From contig CAJNDS010000674.1 of NCBI GenBank assembly GCA_905221605.1, positions 22,501-86,500 of the forward strand: a DNA stretch of 64,000 nucleotides. Reading direction: 5' to 3'. The notes under the pieces are model-generated. The model was not told where the DNA came from and made no database searches. It was given only the letters and a program-made list of their open reading frames with translations. Shown in pieces: positions 38,566-49,640 of this stretch. The position numbers and the translations under genes are program-made. The DNA comes from Symbiodinium natans. Its lineage: Eukaryota; Sar; Dinophyceae; Suessiales; Symbiodiniaceae. Within the stretch, counting starts at the first letter, position 1, and every line of letters starts with the position of its first letter.

Positions 38566-39342
38566 CCCTAACCCTAGAGCCTGAACCTCTAGACCCTAAA
38601 CCCTAAACCCGAAACCCTAAACCCTAAATCCTAAACCCTAAACCCTACATACCCAAGGCAGGCTCTGGGCTTCCCTCCTGAGCTGCGATGTTTCAGTCAG
38701 CTGAACAATCAGGGACCTTCAAAGGCGCTGGCCTCTGCATGACAAGGGGTACCGTTTAGTGTATAGGGTTTAGGCCTATGAGACTCCACAAGCACGTCGT
38801 CGTAGCCATTGAAACCCTCAACCCCACAACCCCCCCAGAGCAAAAGCGGCATTTCTAGACCACACCCAAAACCCTACAAACCCTGAACCCTAACTTTGAA
38901 GCTAACCCCTAGACCCTACCTAAAGCCCTAAACCCTGCCTAGAACCCTGAACCCCAACCTACCTAAAACCCTAATCCTAGACCCTACCTAAAACCCTAGA
39001 TCTCAACCCAAACCCTAAACCCTAAACCCTATACCTTAAACCCAAAACACATCTTTTGTCCTCCACTCTGCTGCAAGAGGCCCTGGCCGCTGCCAAAGCT
39101 TCCCCGACGTGGCCATCAGGGTGCCCTCTGCAAAGCGCAAAGGAGGTTTAGGGTTTAGGGTCAAGGGTTTAGGGTTCAGGGTTTAGGGTTTAGGGTTAGG
39201 GTTTAGGGTTTAAGGTTAGGGTTTTGGGTTTTGGGTTTAGGGCCAGGGTGTGATTCTCGCCCATTTAATGCTCCTTTCGGTACGCTGTTGCATGCGCCCA
39301 GCAAGCTCTGCAAAGATGCCGGCTTGGTGTAAATTTCGAGGA

Positions 39343-39368
39343 TGAAGCAACACGCCGGAGCGGGGGGG

Positions 39369-39400
<32 letters not shown>

Positions 39401-39470
39401 CGCGGGGGGGCGGGGGCCCCGGGGGGGGGGGCGGGGCGGGGAGGGGGGGCGGGCGGCCGCCAAAGACTTT
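39343..39470 (+). repeat. G-rich tract
   Basis: About 100 bp of G runs with scattered C; open in several frames for composition reasons only. Confidence 0.95.
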
Positions 39471-39584
39471 CATTGTTTAGGGTTTCAGGGTGTAGGAGCT
39501 AAGTTCTTCAAACAGCTGCCGTCGAAGAAGGTCAGTCACAAGCTTGCCATTTTTGGACTTAAGGGTTCAGGGTTTAGGGGACTA

Positions 39585-39740
39585 AACCCTAAACCCTAAA
39601 CCCTAAACCCTAAACCCTAAACCCTAAACCCTAAACCCTAAACCCTAAACCCTAAACCTTAAACCCTAAACCCTAAACCCCAAACCCCAAACCCCAAACC
39701 CCAAACCCTAAACCCTAAACCCTAAACCCTAAACCCTAAA
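39585..39740 (+). repeat. CCCTAAA array with a CCCCAAA block
   Basis: About 22 units; four CCCCAAA units at 39675-39705. Confidence 0.95.
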
Positions 39741-40045
39741 CAGACAGAAATCTGTCAGCCACAGTCGCACAATGGGTCGCCAGATGAGCCTCGAGTCGAA
39801 CGCACTCATGCCGCAACCGTGCGCAGAAATCGCCACCCTGTTAGGGCCTTCGTCACCTCAAACCCCAAACCCTAAACCCTAAACCCTAAACCCTGAACCG
39901 CCTAAACCCCGCATGATAAAAAGACAAATCTTCAACGTGCCCATGGCGCCTTTGGGGGGCGGGGGGGGAGGGGCCTAAAATTTCAGCGGTGGTTTTGAGG
40001 GGTCGGTCGCTAGGTGGAAGAAACAATCTTCCAAATTCAGGCTGC

Positions 40046-40107
40046 TGTCCCCCGGTACCACGCCCCCCGGCTCGACGTGAACAAAGGCTTTCCTAAGCTC
40101 GGGAGAC

Positions 40108-40110
<3 letters not shown>
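40046..40110 (+). CDS. candidate exon beside a CT microsatellite
   Basis: After ATTCAG reads AAVPRYHAPRLDVNKGFPKL GR; open further upstream (EETIFQIQ). Confidence 0.35.
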
Positions 40111-40111
<1 letters not shown>

Positions 40112-40138
<27 letters not shown>

Positions 40139-40200
40139 GCTCGCGCTCTCGCTCTCGCTCTCGACTCTCTCTCTCTCTCTCTCTCCTCGCGCTCTCGCTC
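40112..40200 (+). repeat. (CT)n and GCTCTC microsatellite
   Basis: CT dinucleotides interrupted by GCTCTCGCTCTCG. Confidence 0.95.
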
Positions 40201-40599
40201 CAAAATAGGATCTGGGAACATGGTACCAGGAGGATTTGGGCAGGCAGCACCCTCCGAATCTTCAAAAGCAACAACTTCGTGACTTCGTGTGTTTCGCATG
40301 TGGTTTGTGATGTTGCTTGTTTTGGTGCGTTTGTTCTTGGATGGCTTTTGGTAACTATCCTCTCCCCAGACCGATCTGAGGTCCGAAATCGATTCAGAAA
40401 TCATTTTGGACTGCCTTCGAAATTTCAGGCTCCCTCCCCCCCTTGTCGCCAAGAAATAATTCAGAACCTCAACCCCCCGCGCCCCCTCCCCCCCCCTAAG
40501 TTCAATGGGTTAAGGGGGTGGGGGGGTGATGTGCAGATCAGCTTTCGGGGGGTAGGCACACTTCCAAGCCCCTACTTGGAGATTCATGGACAGTTCTCA

Positions 40600-40690
40600 G
40601 CGAGAAGTGGGATACGTATAGTTATAAGTGGTTATTAACTGATTTAGGGTACTTCTAAGCCTACTTCTAACTACCCATGAACCTTCAAGT
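40600..40690 (+). repeat. family B introner-like element
   Basis: Ends 'cttctaactacccatgaaccttcaag' followed by TACGCG. Confidence 0.65.
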
Positions 40691-40836
40691 ACGCGTAAGC
40701 GCGCCCTGAGCTTCCACATCATGCGGTTGCAAAGCCAGGTACAACTTGCACGTGAAAAACGGATACATGGCTGTGCCCCACTGCCCCGCCTCGAGCCAGG
40801 CGGTGGGTTTGGGAGTTTGCAACGTCTTGAGGGATT

Positions 40837-40935
40837 TGGGGGTTTCCGAAAATAGGGGGTATCTTTCCTTATTATGATGGAATCCTACTCGTTGGGGATC
40901 CATAAGAAGGGTCCCTTATTTTTCGCAAACCCCCA
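40837..40935 (+). repeat. family D introner-like element
   Basis: GGGGGTTTCCGAAAATAG at the left inverted as TTATTTTTCGCAAACCCCC at the right. Confidence 0.75.
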
Positions 40936-40985
40936 TGTCAGCAGAGGGTGTAAGGCACGCAGCGGAATCCAGGTTTCAGGCCTCT

Positions 40986-41060
40986 CGGGTCGGATCAACT
41001 CGAATTGCGGAGGCCTGACAGCTTCTTTGAGAAGTATTGCAACCACAAAGGGGTCTTCAT
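40986..41060 (+). CDS. candidate exon
   Basis: After GGTTTCAG one frame reads PLGSDQLELRRPDSFFEKYC NHKG; others partly open. Confidence 0.35.
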
Positions 41061-41172
41061 TCCCCAATCCCTAGACCTTGAACCCTAACGCTAAACCCTA
41101 AACCTTAAACCCTAACCCTACACCCTAAACCTAAAAACCCTAAACCCTATACACCCTAAACCCAGCCTCTAG

Positions 41173-41232
41173 TGCCTGCTGAAGGAAGCGGTGCTCGCCA
41201 ACCTGCGCTCTTCCCTGCACAGACGCGTGGCT
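41173..41232 (+). CDS. candidate exon, 20 codons
   Basis: Between CCTCTAG and GTAACT, phase 0 to 0: CLLKEAVLANLRSSLHRRVA. Helical; family not recognised. Confidence 0.5.
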
Positions 41233-41499
41233 GTAACTTATGAAATGGTTGTTAATTTTTGGGGTACCATAGTTTGTAAGAAGCAGGTAACGGCCAAAAT
41301 GATAATTTCTACTAGGGTTCCATGTTCAATGCAGGCAAGAGTGGCTGAGGGTGTTGGGATGTTTAGGGCTTAGGCTGGCAGGTTTGGGGTTTAGGGCGCT
41401 TTATTACGGACCCGAGGGTTTTGCATGTTTAAGCGGCTTTGGGGGGCGGACGGGGGAAGGAGGGCGGGTGGGTGGGTGGGTGGGTAATAACGTCCATTC

Positions 41500-41760
41500 A
41501 TATGGCGACCTTGCCCAAAACATGGGTATTTGCAGCGTCTTTGCCAAGGTTTGATGTTATATGGAACAAGACACGCATGCCCTTGGCGAAGCTGCCCAAA
41601 ACACTGGTATTTGCAGGGTTTTCGCTCGGTCACAAGCGTTCATGCCTCTGGCGAAGATGCCCAAACACCGGTATTGGCAGCATTTTTGCCTCTCTGTACT
41701 CATTTGGCTCTGTGTACAACATAAGCACAAGAACGCTGTCAGCAGCGTTTTCGCCCGAAA
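41500..41760 (+). repeat. degenerate tandem repeat, unit about 70 bp
   Basis: Three to four copies of a motif like GCCCAAAACACTGGTATTTG CAGCGTTTTCGC. The inverted motif recurs at 47790-48025. Confidence 0.7.
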
Positions 41761-42084
41761 AGCATTCAACAAACAACCACTTTGAAAATCGCACTTCGCA
41801 AAGCATCGCCGTGCGCAGTGTTTTTGCACACAATAGACCAGACACGTCCAGCGAATGCCGAGTTTTCCACGATTTCCGTCTGGCAACTCCAAAGTGACAC
41901 GCATCAAACACTTTGGTCCACAGTGGACGGCGTTACGGCTACCGGTTTTAGGATGTTTTAGGGCTTAGGGTGCTTTATGGCAAGTCAAGGGTTTGCTGTA
42001 GCTAGTTTAGGAAAGAAACATGACAGACCGATGCCCCGATAGCCAACTACAGCCATGGTTAAGCGACTTCTCGTGAAGGCGTTG

Positions 42085-42200
42085 CTTGAAGGTTCACGGG
42101 TAGACATAACTGGGATTATAAGTCCCCCAATTTTGGTTATACTTATAACTATAGTTACCTTGCTTGTAACCCCAGCTATAATTAACCATGAACCTCCAAG
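42085..42200 (+). mobile_element. family B introner-like element, well preserved
   Basis: CTTGAAGGTTCACGGGTAG at the left and 'aattaaccatgaacctccaag' at the right; central 'acttataactatagttacc' palindrome. Confidence 0.75.
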
Positions 42201-42382
42201 TACGGCGCAGCTAATCTTCCAACCCAACCCCACCTGAGCACCACAAAAAAAGCGTAGACAGCCCCCACTACCCAGACCCTTTAAAGCTCTAAGCGTCCCT
42301 CCCTAAACCCTAAACCCTAAACCCCAAACCCTAAACCCTAAACCCTAAACCCTAAATAAGCCCTAAGCCCCAAACTTGGGAT

Positions 42383-42447
42383 GTTCCTCTTTATACTAAC
42401 AGTCTTTAATAGGGATTCTAGTATCCCCCCCCCATTTAAGGGGAAAC
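42383..42447 (+). repeat. family F introner-like element, short
   Basis: GATGTTCCTCTTTATACTAA and 'aaggggaaacatccc' inverted ends. Confidence 0.65.
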
Positions 42448-42734
42448 ATCCCTAAACCCTGAACCCTGAACCCCAAACCCCTCCACCCAAAGAATGCTCC
42501 AACCTAAACCCGAAACGCTAAACCTTAAACCCTAAACCTTAAACCCTAAACCCTCAACCCTAAACCCTAAACCCTAAACCCTAACCCCCCTCCCCCCCTT
42601 CGGGACGTGAATCCAGAAATGCGCTGCCTCTCCGCGTGGGGAGTGCCTGCTGCGGGTCTGAGGCCGAGGGGTTGGAAATTGTGGTTCTACAATACAAAGC
42701 TAAAGGCATAACATTCCATGTACATAAAGAAAGA

Positions 42735-42895
42735 GAAAGACATCACATACATATACATATATATATATGTGTCTATATGGATATGTATGTGTGTGTGCAT
42801 GTGTATATGTATATGTATATGTATATGCATATGTATGTATGTATATATATATATATGTGCATATGCATATACATATATATGTATGTGTATATACA
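42735..42895 (+). repeat. AT/GTAT microsatellite block
   Basis: ATATAC, GTGTGT, TATGTA repeats. Confidence 0.95.
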
Positions 42896-43145
42896 TTTTG
42901 TAGTTTTCTCTATCATCGCACCATTCTCAAGCACCTCAACTTGTTTGTTGGGTTCTTAATGCTTCTGCTACAATATCGTATTTCGTGTGTGTCTCTATAT
43001 GCATGTCTGTAGCCTTCGTGAGGGCACCAACTTTCCAGGCTTCTTAGCACTCTCCGTTCTGCTGGGCTGACGAGCACACCGTCTTCACCCTCAGCCCACA
43101 CGAAAAAAACTGTTTAGGGTTTAGGGTTTAGGGTTTAGGGTTTAG

Positions 43146-43281
43146 GGAGCTACTCCGGAAACTGCCCAGAACTTATTGACCCATCCTCGAACTCCGCAAG
43201 AGTTCTGCGTGCCGCCTGAATGTCTGCCTTTATGTCAAGCCCCTGTTGTCGAAAACGAGGAGCACACTGTTGCTGCTTGCT
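43146..43281 (+). CDS. candidate exon with GTGAGT donor
   Basis: After a TTTAG, phase 0, reads GATPETAQNLLTHPRTPQEF then CVPPECLPLCQAPVVENEEH TVAA, ending at a consensus GTGAGT. Cys-containing and very protein-like. Confidence 0.5.
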
Positions 43282-43552
43282 GTGAGTACTTCCTGTGATT
43301 GTTCATGAGCTCGCCTCTTCCCAAACGCAAGCTCATGAACCTGTTAGTCATTGAGCCCCGATGTGTCAGATAGAGGCAGCAAGTGTTTCCTGCCTTGCTA
43401 GAGTAACCTCTATACCCTTCCAAAAGGGAGGTGTACCTTATCCTAAACCCTACACATCCCTAAACCCCTAGTTCTTGGTATACTTACTCTGTGTTAAGGA
43501 TAGATTAAAGTTCACTCCAGGTAGCTTCGAAGTGACCGTCTGGCCGCTGTGA

Positions 43553-43660
43553 GCCCTAAACCCTAAACCCTAAACCCTAAACCCTAAACCCTAAACCCTA
43601 AACCCTAAACCCTAAACCCTAAACCCTAAACCCTAAACCCTAAACCCTAAACCCTAAACA
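43553..43660 (+). repeat. telomere-type array (CCCTAAA)n
   Basis: About 15 units. Confidence 0.95.
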
Positions 43661-43664
43661 TAAA

Positions 43665-44050
43665 CGCAGGCCAGACCTCCAGGATTTTTCCGCGGCAGCG
43701 CACAAGGCATCGGGCTCAGAGAGAAGGAGAACCGTTTTGACCACTTCGGAATTTGGGACCTTTGCTACGGAAATCTTGGCTTGGGGATAGGCGTTCGGGG
43801 GTTTGGGTTTACTGCGGGTGTCTGCAGCTTTGTTGCTGCTATCTACTTTGTTGTCTGCTCTGCCTGTGGTAGATGATCTTGATGTTCTCTGACTGCACTG
43901 CAACGTTCTCGGACACCGCCGAAACTGAAGGTCCATATGGTGTATGCCTCCGCCATTCCTGTCAAGGCCGACCACTGCGTGCTGCAACACAGGAGTGCGA
44001 AATTCATTCCACGACAAAGTGACTCCGAATTTTATGTGAGAAGTCTTTTC
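43665..44050 (-). CDS. candidate large minus-strand exon
   Basis: After GGCTTCAG on the minus strand, 128 open codons with SHIKFGVTLSWNEFRTPVLQ, HAVVGLDRNGGGIHHMDLQF and ISVAKVPNSEVVKTVLLLSE. A shorter plus-strand frame after CTCCAG (DFSAAAHKASGSERRRTVLT) is also open to a TAG, so strand is not settled. Family not recognised. Confidence 0.4.
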
Positions 44051-44178
44051 CTGAAGCCGCCTGCCCATGGGTAGTTTCCTAGTTATGGTCCTGGTCTCTT
44101 TTGGGGGGGGTCCTTCTTGTAAGGGTGCCGTACTACATGGAGGACCCCAGAAGGGACCCTAATTCAGCGAACTACCGG

Positions 44179-44237
44179 AGCCCAAACTTCGAATGGAGTT
44201 CAATACCGCGTGCGTGCTCGCGCCAAGGAATGGCACG
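44179..44237 (+). CDS. candidate exon, two possible frames
   Basis: After TACCGGAG reads PKLRMEFNTACVLAPRNGT; another frame reads GVQYRVRARAKEWHGLGIE. Ends near GTTTGG. Confidence 0.35.
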
Positions 44238-44769
44238 GTTTGGGCATTGAGTTTAGGGTTTAGGGTTTAGGGGTTAGGGGTTAGGGTTGAGGGCGATGCA
44301 ACTAGTCAGATGTTGACATTGTTGTATATTGCCATTTGTGTAACACGTGTGTAAACTTTGGTTGTATATGTCCACCATACGGACTGCTCAGAAATCTCAG
44401 TTGTCAATGTTATCGCATCGAAGATAAACTTATATCTTTATATGCGCGAAGATGTTCTCATGTGATCAACACATTGCAATCCTCATAGTCTGAGTTGCAA
44501 CTATAGCAATACCCATACACTCAACCTCGCCCATCATGAACCTTCAAGTAAATTTATCGCAATTTTGGTACATCATGGCTTCTTGCAGCCCATCCCACAA
44601 TGTTGTACCTTCCCTAAACCCTAAACCCCAAACCCTAGACCCTTCTTTCGTAAGTTCTCCCCTGCCCCTTCTCCCCGAACAGTCTACAACTTACACGGTC
44701 GGAGGCTTTTTTTCAGGAGCCGCTCCCAGAGCGAGGTGCCCGGCACTTGCCCATAGCCTAGCAACTGTT

Positions 44770-44870
44770 GACCTACATACTCCTTTAAAGGGTTCTGATG
44801 TATGGGCCCTTCATTTGTGTAGGGTATATAAACGGTACCCTTTTGAGGGCCGACGCTAAGGGTCCATGAA
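44770..44870 (+). repeat. family L introner-like element
   Basis: Shares 'ctcctttaa…gggccctt…ttgtntagggtatat' with the element at 48648. Confidence 0.5.
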
Positions 44871-44889
44871 ACTAGCCTTAGACTTATAG

Positions 44890-45039
44890 GCGACATTCCT
44901 GCAAAAGTGGATCCACTTCTTTGTCGCAGCAGCAATGCAGGCATACCTCAATGCCGGCAACATGGATGTCGCATTTCAGGAGACTCTTTGTCATGACTCT
45001 GCGCTTTCTCTTGCTTCAAAGTTCAGTTACATGAAATAA
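44890..45039 (+). CDS. candidate terminal exon
   Basis: After ACTTATAG, phase 0, reads ATFLQKWIHFFVAAAMQAYL then NAGNMDVAFQETLCHDSALS LASKFSYMK and stops at TAA. Hydrophobic/aromatic helices. Family not recognised. Confidence 0.5.
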   Translation, partial: ATFLQKWIHFFVAAAMQAYLNAGNMDVAFQETLCHDSALSLASKFSYMK

Positions 45040-45456
45040 GCATAAGAGGGAGTGCAACCGACAGCTACAGTAAGTATCGCACACGACTTCTTTGTTCTGG
45101 CTTCTTGTGCCAGAGTTTAGGGCATTAATGCACAGTCTCACAGATTCCCTGAAAATCAAGCCTGAAGCCGGTGGTGTGTGTGTGTGTGGTCTAGGGCTTA
45201 AGGTTTAGGGTTTACGGTTTACGGTTTAGGGTTTAGTCTCTGTCTCATGTGTCTCCGTGTTTTTTTTGCGAGGTGTCCTTCATGAGTTCCACGGGTTGGA
45301 CATCCTGCCTTTAGTTTAAGGTTCAGGGTTCAGGGTTCAGGGTTTAGGGTTTAGGGTTTGGGGTTTGGGGTTTAGGGTTTAGGGCCTACAAGTGCTTCGG
45401 TACTACAAGAAAGTGCTCTACTTGAGGGTCCCTACTGGGAGGTTTAGGGGGTAGGG

Positions 45457-45553
45457 GCTTCATGGGTAGTTATAAGTGAGACAACTATAAGTTGGCAATA
45501 ACCTTGTTTGGAGTACTTATCACCCTACTTATAACTACCCATGAACCTTCAAG
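45457..45553 (+). mobile_element. family B introner-like element
   Basis: TTCATGGGTAGTTATAAGTG inverted at the right as CACCCTACTTATAACTACCC then ATGAACCTTCAAG. Confidence 0.8.
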
Positions 45554-45608
45554 TAGCTTCGGCTTGGCAGAAGGGGGTCACAATCTTTGGTCTGATCTCC
45601 CCACCCAG

Positions 45609-45694
45609 ACTTGATGTTGTGGTCACATGGACAGGAGGAGATCAGCCGCCTTGTGATCCTTAGCCAGCACCTCACCGGCAAAGGAGAGTTGCAG
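45609..45694 (+). CDS. candidate exon
   Basis: After CACCCAG reads LMLWSHGQEEISRLVILSQH then LTGKGELQ, ending at GC (CAG|GCTTGC) or GA (AAAG|GAGAGT). Confidence 0.5.
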
Positions 45695-45709
45695 GCTTGC
45701 AACCCCAAC

Positions 45710-45772
45710 CCTAAACCCTAAACCCTAAACCCTAAACCCTAAACCCTAAACCCTAAACCCTAAACCCTAAAC
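45710..45772 (+). repeat. telomere-type array (CCCTAAA)n
   Basis: Nine units lying between two exon candidates. Confidence 0.95.
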
Positions 45773-45778
45773 ATTGAG

Positions 45779-45875
45779 AGAATCCGTGGGATGCTGGGGA
45801 AAGTTGGGAGAAGCCGGGTTCGGCTCTCAGTGCGCGGAAAGGATGTGTCCTCAGCTCTCGAGAGGGGACCTTGGG
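45779..45875 (+). CDS. candidate exon, basic
   Basis: After CATTGAG, phase 0, reads RIRGMLGKVGRSRVRLSVRG then KDVSSALERGPW; the donor is formed at the start of a TTTAGGG array. Confidence 0.5.
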
Positions 45876-45961
45876 GTTTAGGGTTTAGGGTTTAGGGTTT
45901 AGGGTTTAGGGTTTAGGGTTTAGGGTTTAGGGTTTAGGGTTTAGGGTTTAGGGTTTAGGGT
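45876..45961 (+). repeat. telomere-type array (TTTAGGG)n
   Basis: About 12 units starting at the donor. Confidence 0.95.
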
Positions 45962-46099
45962 AGGTGCTTGGCACCGTTTGGCCGAAAAGTTGACAAAGCC
46001 TGGGCCTTGAAAGGTTAAAGGCAAGCCTCAAGCCTTTTTTTGTTTTTGTCTTGCGGAGCTGGCGGGGGGGGGGGGGGGGGGGGGGGCGTGGGAGTTCTT

Positions 46100-46350
46100 A
46101 AGCAAATAGTGGTAAACCCTAAACCCACTGCCTTGAAAACGGATGTACACTTTTTCATGATGGCTACCGTGTAAGCCCCAAACCCTGCAAACCTTTATAC
46201 CCCACAAACCCTTTCACCGTGCAAAGCCTATGAACCCAAAAAATCCAGAAACTCTATAAACCCCACAACCCCAATACACCTCACAAACCCTATAAGGCCT
46301 ATAAACTTCATAAGCCCTGCAAAACCCCGACGAGCAACCCTATAACCCCC
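46100..46350. other. degenerate heptamers, no gene seen
   Basis: CCCTATAAA-, CCCCACAAA-like units with many changes. Confidence 0.6.
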
Positions 46351-46374
46351 CCCCTGTTGTACTGTTAACCTTGT

Positions 46375-46764
<390 letters not shown>

Positions 46765-46849
46765 GTGACACGCTCTTAACTGATCATGGTGTTTTCTGCT
46801 GTTTTTTGACTTTTTCTATCGTTTTCTCTGGTTTTTTCTGCGTTTGACG

Positions 46850-47010
46850 GGTTGGGGGGGGTGGGGGGGGTGGGTGGGGGGGGGGTAATTACGTGCTGTG
46901 CTTTGTGCACACATGACCATGCTGAGGGGTTGGGGGGGGGGGGTGGGGGGGTAATTACGTGCTGTGCTTTGTGCACACATGGGGGTCGTGCTGGGCTTTG
47001 TGCACGCTTG
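46850..47010 (+). repeat. tandem duplication with G runs
   Basis: TAATTACGTGCTGTGCTTTG followed by TGCACACATG occurs twice (about 46887 and 46952), each after a G-rich run; a third partial copy (GTGCTGGGCTTTGTGCACGC) follows. Confidence 0.9.
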
Positions 47011-47049
47011 ACCACGCTGTCTACTGTTTTCCTCTGTTTTTTTGGTTGG

Positions 47050-47470
47050 TTTAGGGGCAAGATCTTTTGGGCTCACAGTGGAGGGTTTAGGGTTTGCAGG
47101 TACAGATCTTTTGGGCTTTTTTGGGAACCTTTTGGGCTTCCAGTGGAAATATGGGGTTTGAGGTTTCAGCCTACAGATCTTTTGGTTTTTTTGGCATCTG
47201 GGGTTTAGGGTTTCAGGGCAAGACATTTTGGGCTTACAGTGGAGGGTTTAGGGTTTGGGGCTTGAGGGTAGAGACCTTTTGAGGTTTTTTGGGATTTGGG
47301 GTTTAGGGTTTAAGGGTAAGACCTTTTGGGCTCACAGTGGAGGGCTTCGGGATCTTTTCGGCTTTTTGGGATTCACAGTGGAGGGTTTAGGGATCTTCTG
47401 GGCTTTTTTGGGATTTGGGGTTGAGGGTTTAAGGAAAGGGTTTGGGGTTGAGGCTGTAAGGTGAAAGGAC
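47050..47470 (+). repeat. degenerate minisatellite
   Basis: Repeated GATCTTTTGGGCTTTTTTGG and CTCACAGTGGAGGGTTTAGG modules in alternating order. Confidence 0.8.
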
Positions 47471-47624
47471 TTTTGGGCTTTTTCTATGGGATTTAAGGTT
47501 TAAGGGGGTGCACTGTGGGACTGCTTTGTCATTCAGGGTACACATGGGGTTTGGGGTTTCAGGCTCCAGATGTTTTGTGTTTTTTTCTGGGGACGTGCTT
47601 GACGCTGTGGGGTTGAGATTTTAA

Positions 47625-47750
47625 GGGTGCACGACTCTTGGGCTTGCTTCAGGTTTCGGGGTTTCGGATTTCAGGGTGCACGACTGTTCGGCTTGCTTCA
47701 GGTTTCGGGGTTTCGGATTTCAGGGTGCACGACTGTTCGGCTTGCTGGAG
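47625..47750 (+). repeat. 49-bp tandem repeat, 2.5 copies
   Basis: GGGTGCACGACTGTTCGGCT is repeated at 47625, 47674 and 47723 with exact 49-bp spacing. Confidence 0.95.
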
Positions 47751-47785
47751 GCGTTCGGGTTTAAGGACAAGTTTGGCCACATCTT

Positions 47786-48025
47786 AAAAAACCCGCGAAA
47801 CGCTGTAAATACCGATCTTTTCCTCTGTTCTGAGAACACGTCTGCGCAAAATAGGCCCTTTAATTGACCGTTTTTGAAGCCCGAAAACACTGTAAATACC
47901 GATGTTTTCCTCCTGCGCATAAAGTAGTTGAAAGTAGTTTGCGCGACTTTTGCAACATCCATTTTTCGTGTCCGTAAACGGACAAAGCCAGGAAACGCTG
48001 TAAATACCGAGGTTTTCGTCTCTTA
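47786..48025 (+). repeat. dispersed repeat with CGCTGTAAATACCGA motif, three copies
   Basis: AACGCTGTAAATACCGATNT at about 47800, 47886 and 47994; inverted relative to 41500-41700. Confidence 0.8.
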
Positions 48026-48078
48026 ACACGAAAATTGCATGCCACAAAACCCCTGCGATCAATTAAGAACGTGACGCC

Positions 48079-48079
<1 letters not shown>

Positions 48080-48171
<92 letters not shown>

Positions 48172-48172
48172 G
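48080..48172 (+). repeat. (TAG)n trinucleotide array
   Basis: About 31 units, followed directly by a GGGCTTA heptamer array (48172-48230). Confidence 0.97.
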
Positions 48173-48251
48173 CTTAGGGCTTAGGGCTTAGGGCTTAGGG
48201 CTTAGGGCTTAGGGCTTAGGCTTAGGGTTTATGCAAAGCAATGCATCCAAG

Positions 48252-48363
48252 CCCAGATACTTCGGCGCTCTTCGCCTGGCGGCTGCGGCGGCAACACCGC
48301 CCGCAAAGCAGCGCGTGGTGCTGATGCCTTTGGGAGGCACCTCTCAGGGAACGCGGTTCCTTG
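48252..48363 (+). CDS. candidate exon
   Basis: After ATCCAAG, phase 0, reads PRYFGALRLAAAAATPPAKQ then RVVLMPLGGTSQGTRFL, ending at the first heptamer of an array. High G/C third positions. Confidence 0.5.
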
Positions 48364-48647
48364 GGTTTAGGGTTTAGGGTTTAGGGTTCAGGGTTTAGGG
48401 TTTAGGGTTCAGGGTTTAGGGTCAGTAACCTTCCAAAAAAACTTCCTTAAGACCTGTTGAGCGGTTGAGAGGCGGGGTTAAGCATCAGCCTGCAGAGCGG
48501 AGTTCCCCTTTCTTCCTTATTCCATCCCTCAATCCCTCGAAGTCCTAAGCCAGTCTTGCCGTTGGTTGGGGTTTAGTGTGTTACAAGTAGGGTTGTAGGC
48601 AAATACCCCATTAAGGGTCTTAGGGTTTAGGGTTTAGGGTTACAAAG

Positions 48648-48755
48648 GGTCCCTTAATACGGTCACTCCTTTAAGTATGGGCCCTTGGGTTGTTTAGGGT
48701 ATATGAGGGGTATGTTAGGGGTCCGTCCCCTTTTAAGGGCCCGTATTAAGGGACC
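48648..48755 (+). mobile_element. introner-like element, family L, perfect 15-bp inverted repeats
   Basis: GGTCCCTTAATACGG at the left is exactly inverted as CCGTATTAAGGGACC at the right. Confidence 0.8.
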
Positions 48756-48762
48756 ATGCACA

Positions 48763-48898
48763 TGGGTATAAGTAGGTATTTTTCAGAGGGTTTTAAGGCC
48801 ATCCGAGTTATAAGTAAGGTAACTCGAACTAGAACTGGTTAATAACCTTATTCAGGGTTCTTATATCCCTACTTACAACTATCCATGAACCTTCAAGT
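48763..48898 (+). repeat. family B introner-like element
   Basis: Directly follows the family L element; ends 'ctacttacaactatccatgaaccttcaag'. Confidence 0.7.
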
Positions 48899-49038
48899 AG
48901 TGCGATTTCCAGGAACAGTTCATGCCAATTGTGGCCCCTTAAAGCTCGGTCTGAACGCTCCATGAAGAACCCTAAACCCCAAACCCCAAACCCTAAACCC
49001 TGAACCCTAAACCCTAAACCCTAAACCCTCCAATCTAG

Positions 49039-49121
49039 CTGCGGCAGGCGGCGTTTTTAACAACCGAGCCGAGGCGCTTGGCCCCAGACCGTCAGCAGCA
49101 TGGGAGGGCACCACAGTCCCT
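49039..49121 (+). CDS. candidate exon
   Basis: After ATCTAG reads AAGGVFNNRAEALGPRPSAA WEGTTVP and ends at GTGATT. Family not recognised. Confidence 0.5.
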
Positions 49122-49526
49122 GTGATTTGTTTAGGGTTTAGGGTTTGGGGTTTAGGGTTTGGGGTTTAGGGGTGTGCGTATGTTTTGTTTGTATAGAGCC
49201 CAGGGGAGTATGCAACGTTATACTTTCAGGATGGTCTTGAGGGAGTATGTGATTCACGGGAGTATAACACCTTACATAGTCCTTTTTGCCTCAGTAGCCC
49301 CTCCTTGTCAGGGTCCCTCCTTCAGTCCCTTGATTGGTGCATGGGAGGGTCATCTCGGAGGCAGCTTGGGATTCGCAACAAACTAACCCTAAACACTAAA
49401 CCCTAAACCCGAAACCCTGGAAACACCCACCCCCCCCCCCCCCCAAACCAAGGTCCAGGCTTTGTTTCAGGCCCTGCACCCTAAACCCTAAACCCTAAAC
49501 CCTAAACTCTTGGGATTGCTGTCAAG

Positions 49527-49616
49527 CCCGACGTCCGGCCACAGGTGATTGTGGGAGCGTTGGTCACCGCACTCCAGGCTCTCAGGGGCCAGGATGCATT
49601 GGGAGCTTCGTGGGCA
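49527..49616 (+). CDS. candidate exon
   Basis: After TGTCAAG, phase 0, reads PDVRPQVIVGALVTALQALR GQDALGASWA and ends at GTTACA. Confidence 0.5.
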
Positions 49617-49640
49617 GTTACACTAGGTTTGTAAGGTTTA

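Noticed and set aside
38795-38825. CGTAGCCATT, resembling the start of the dinoflagellate spliced leader
   Set aside because: Only about ten bases match and the rest of the leader is absent.
39203-39599. Pro-rich and Gly-rich frames
   Set aside because: Caused by the G-rich tract; no splice or composition support.
42687-42903. Ile/Tyr/His-rich frames
   Set aside because: Translation of AT/GTAT microsatellites.
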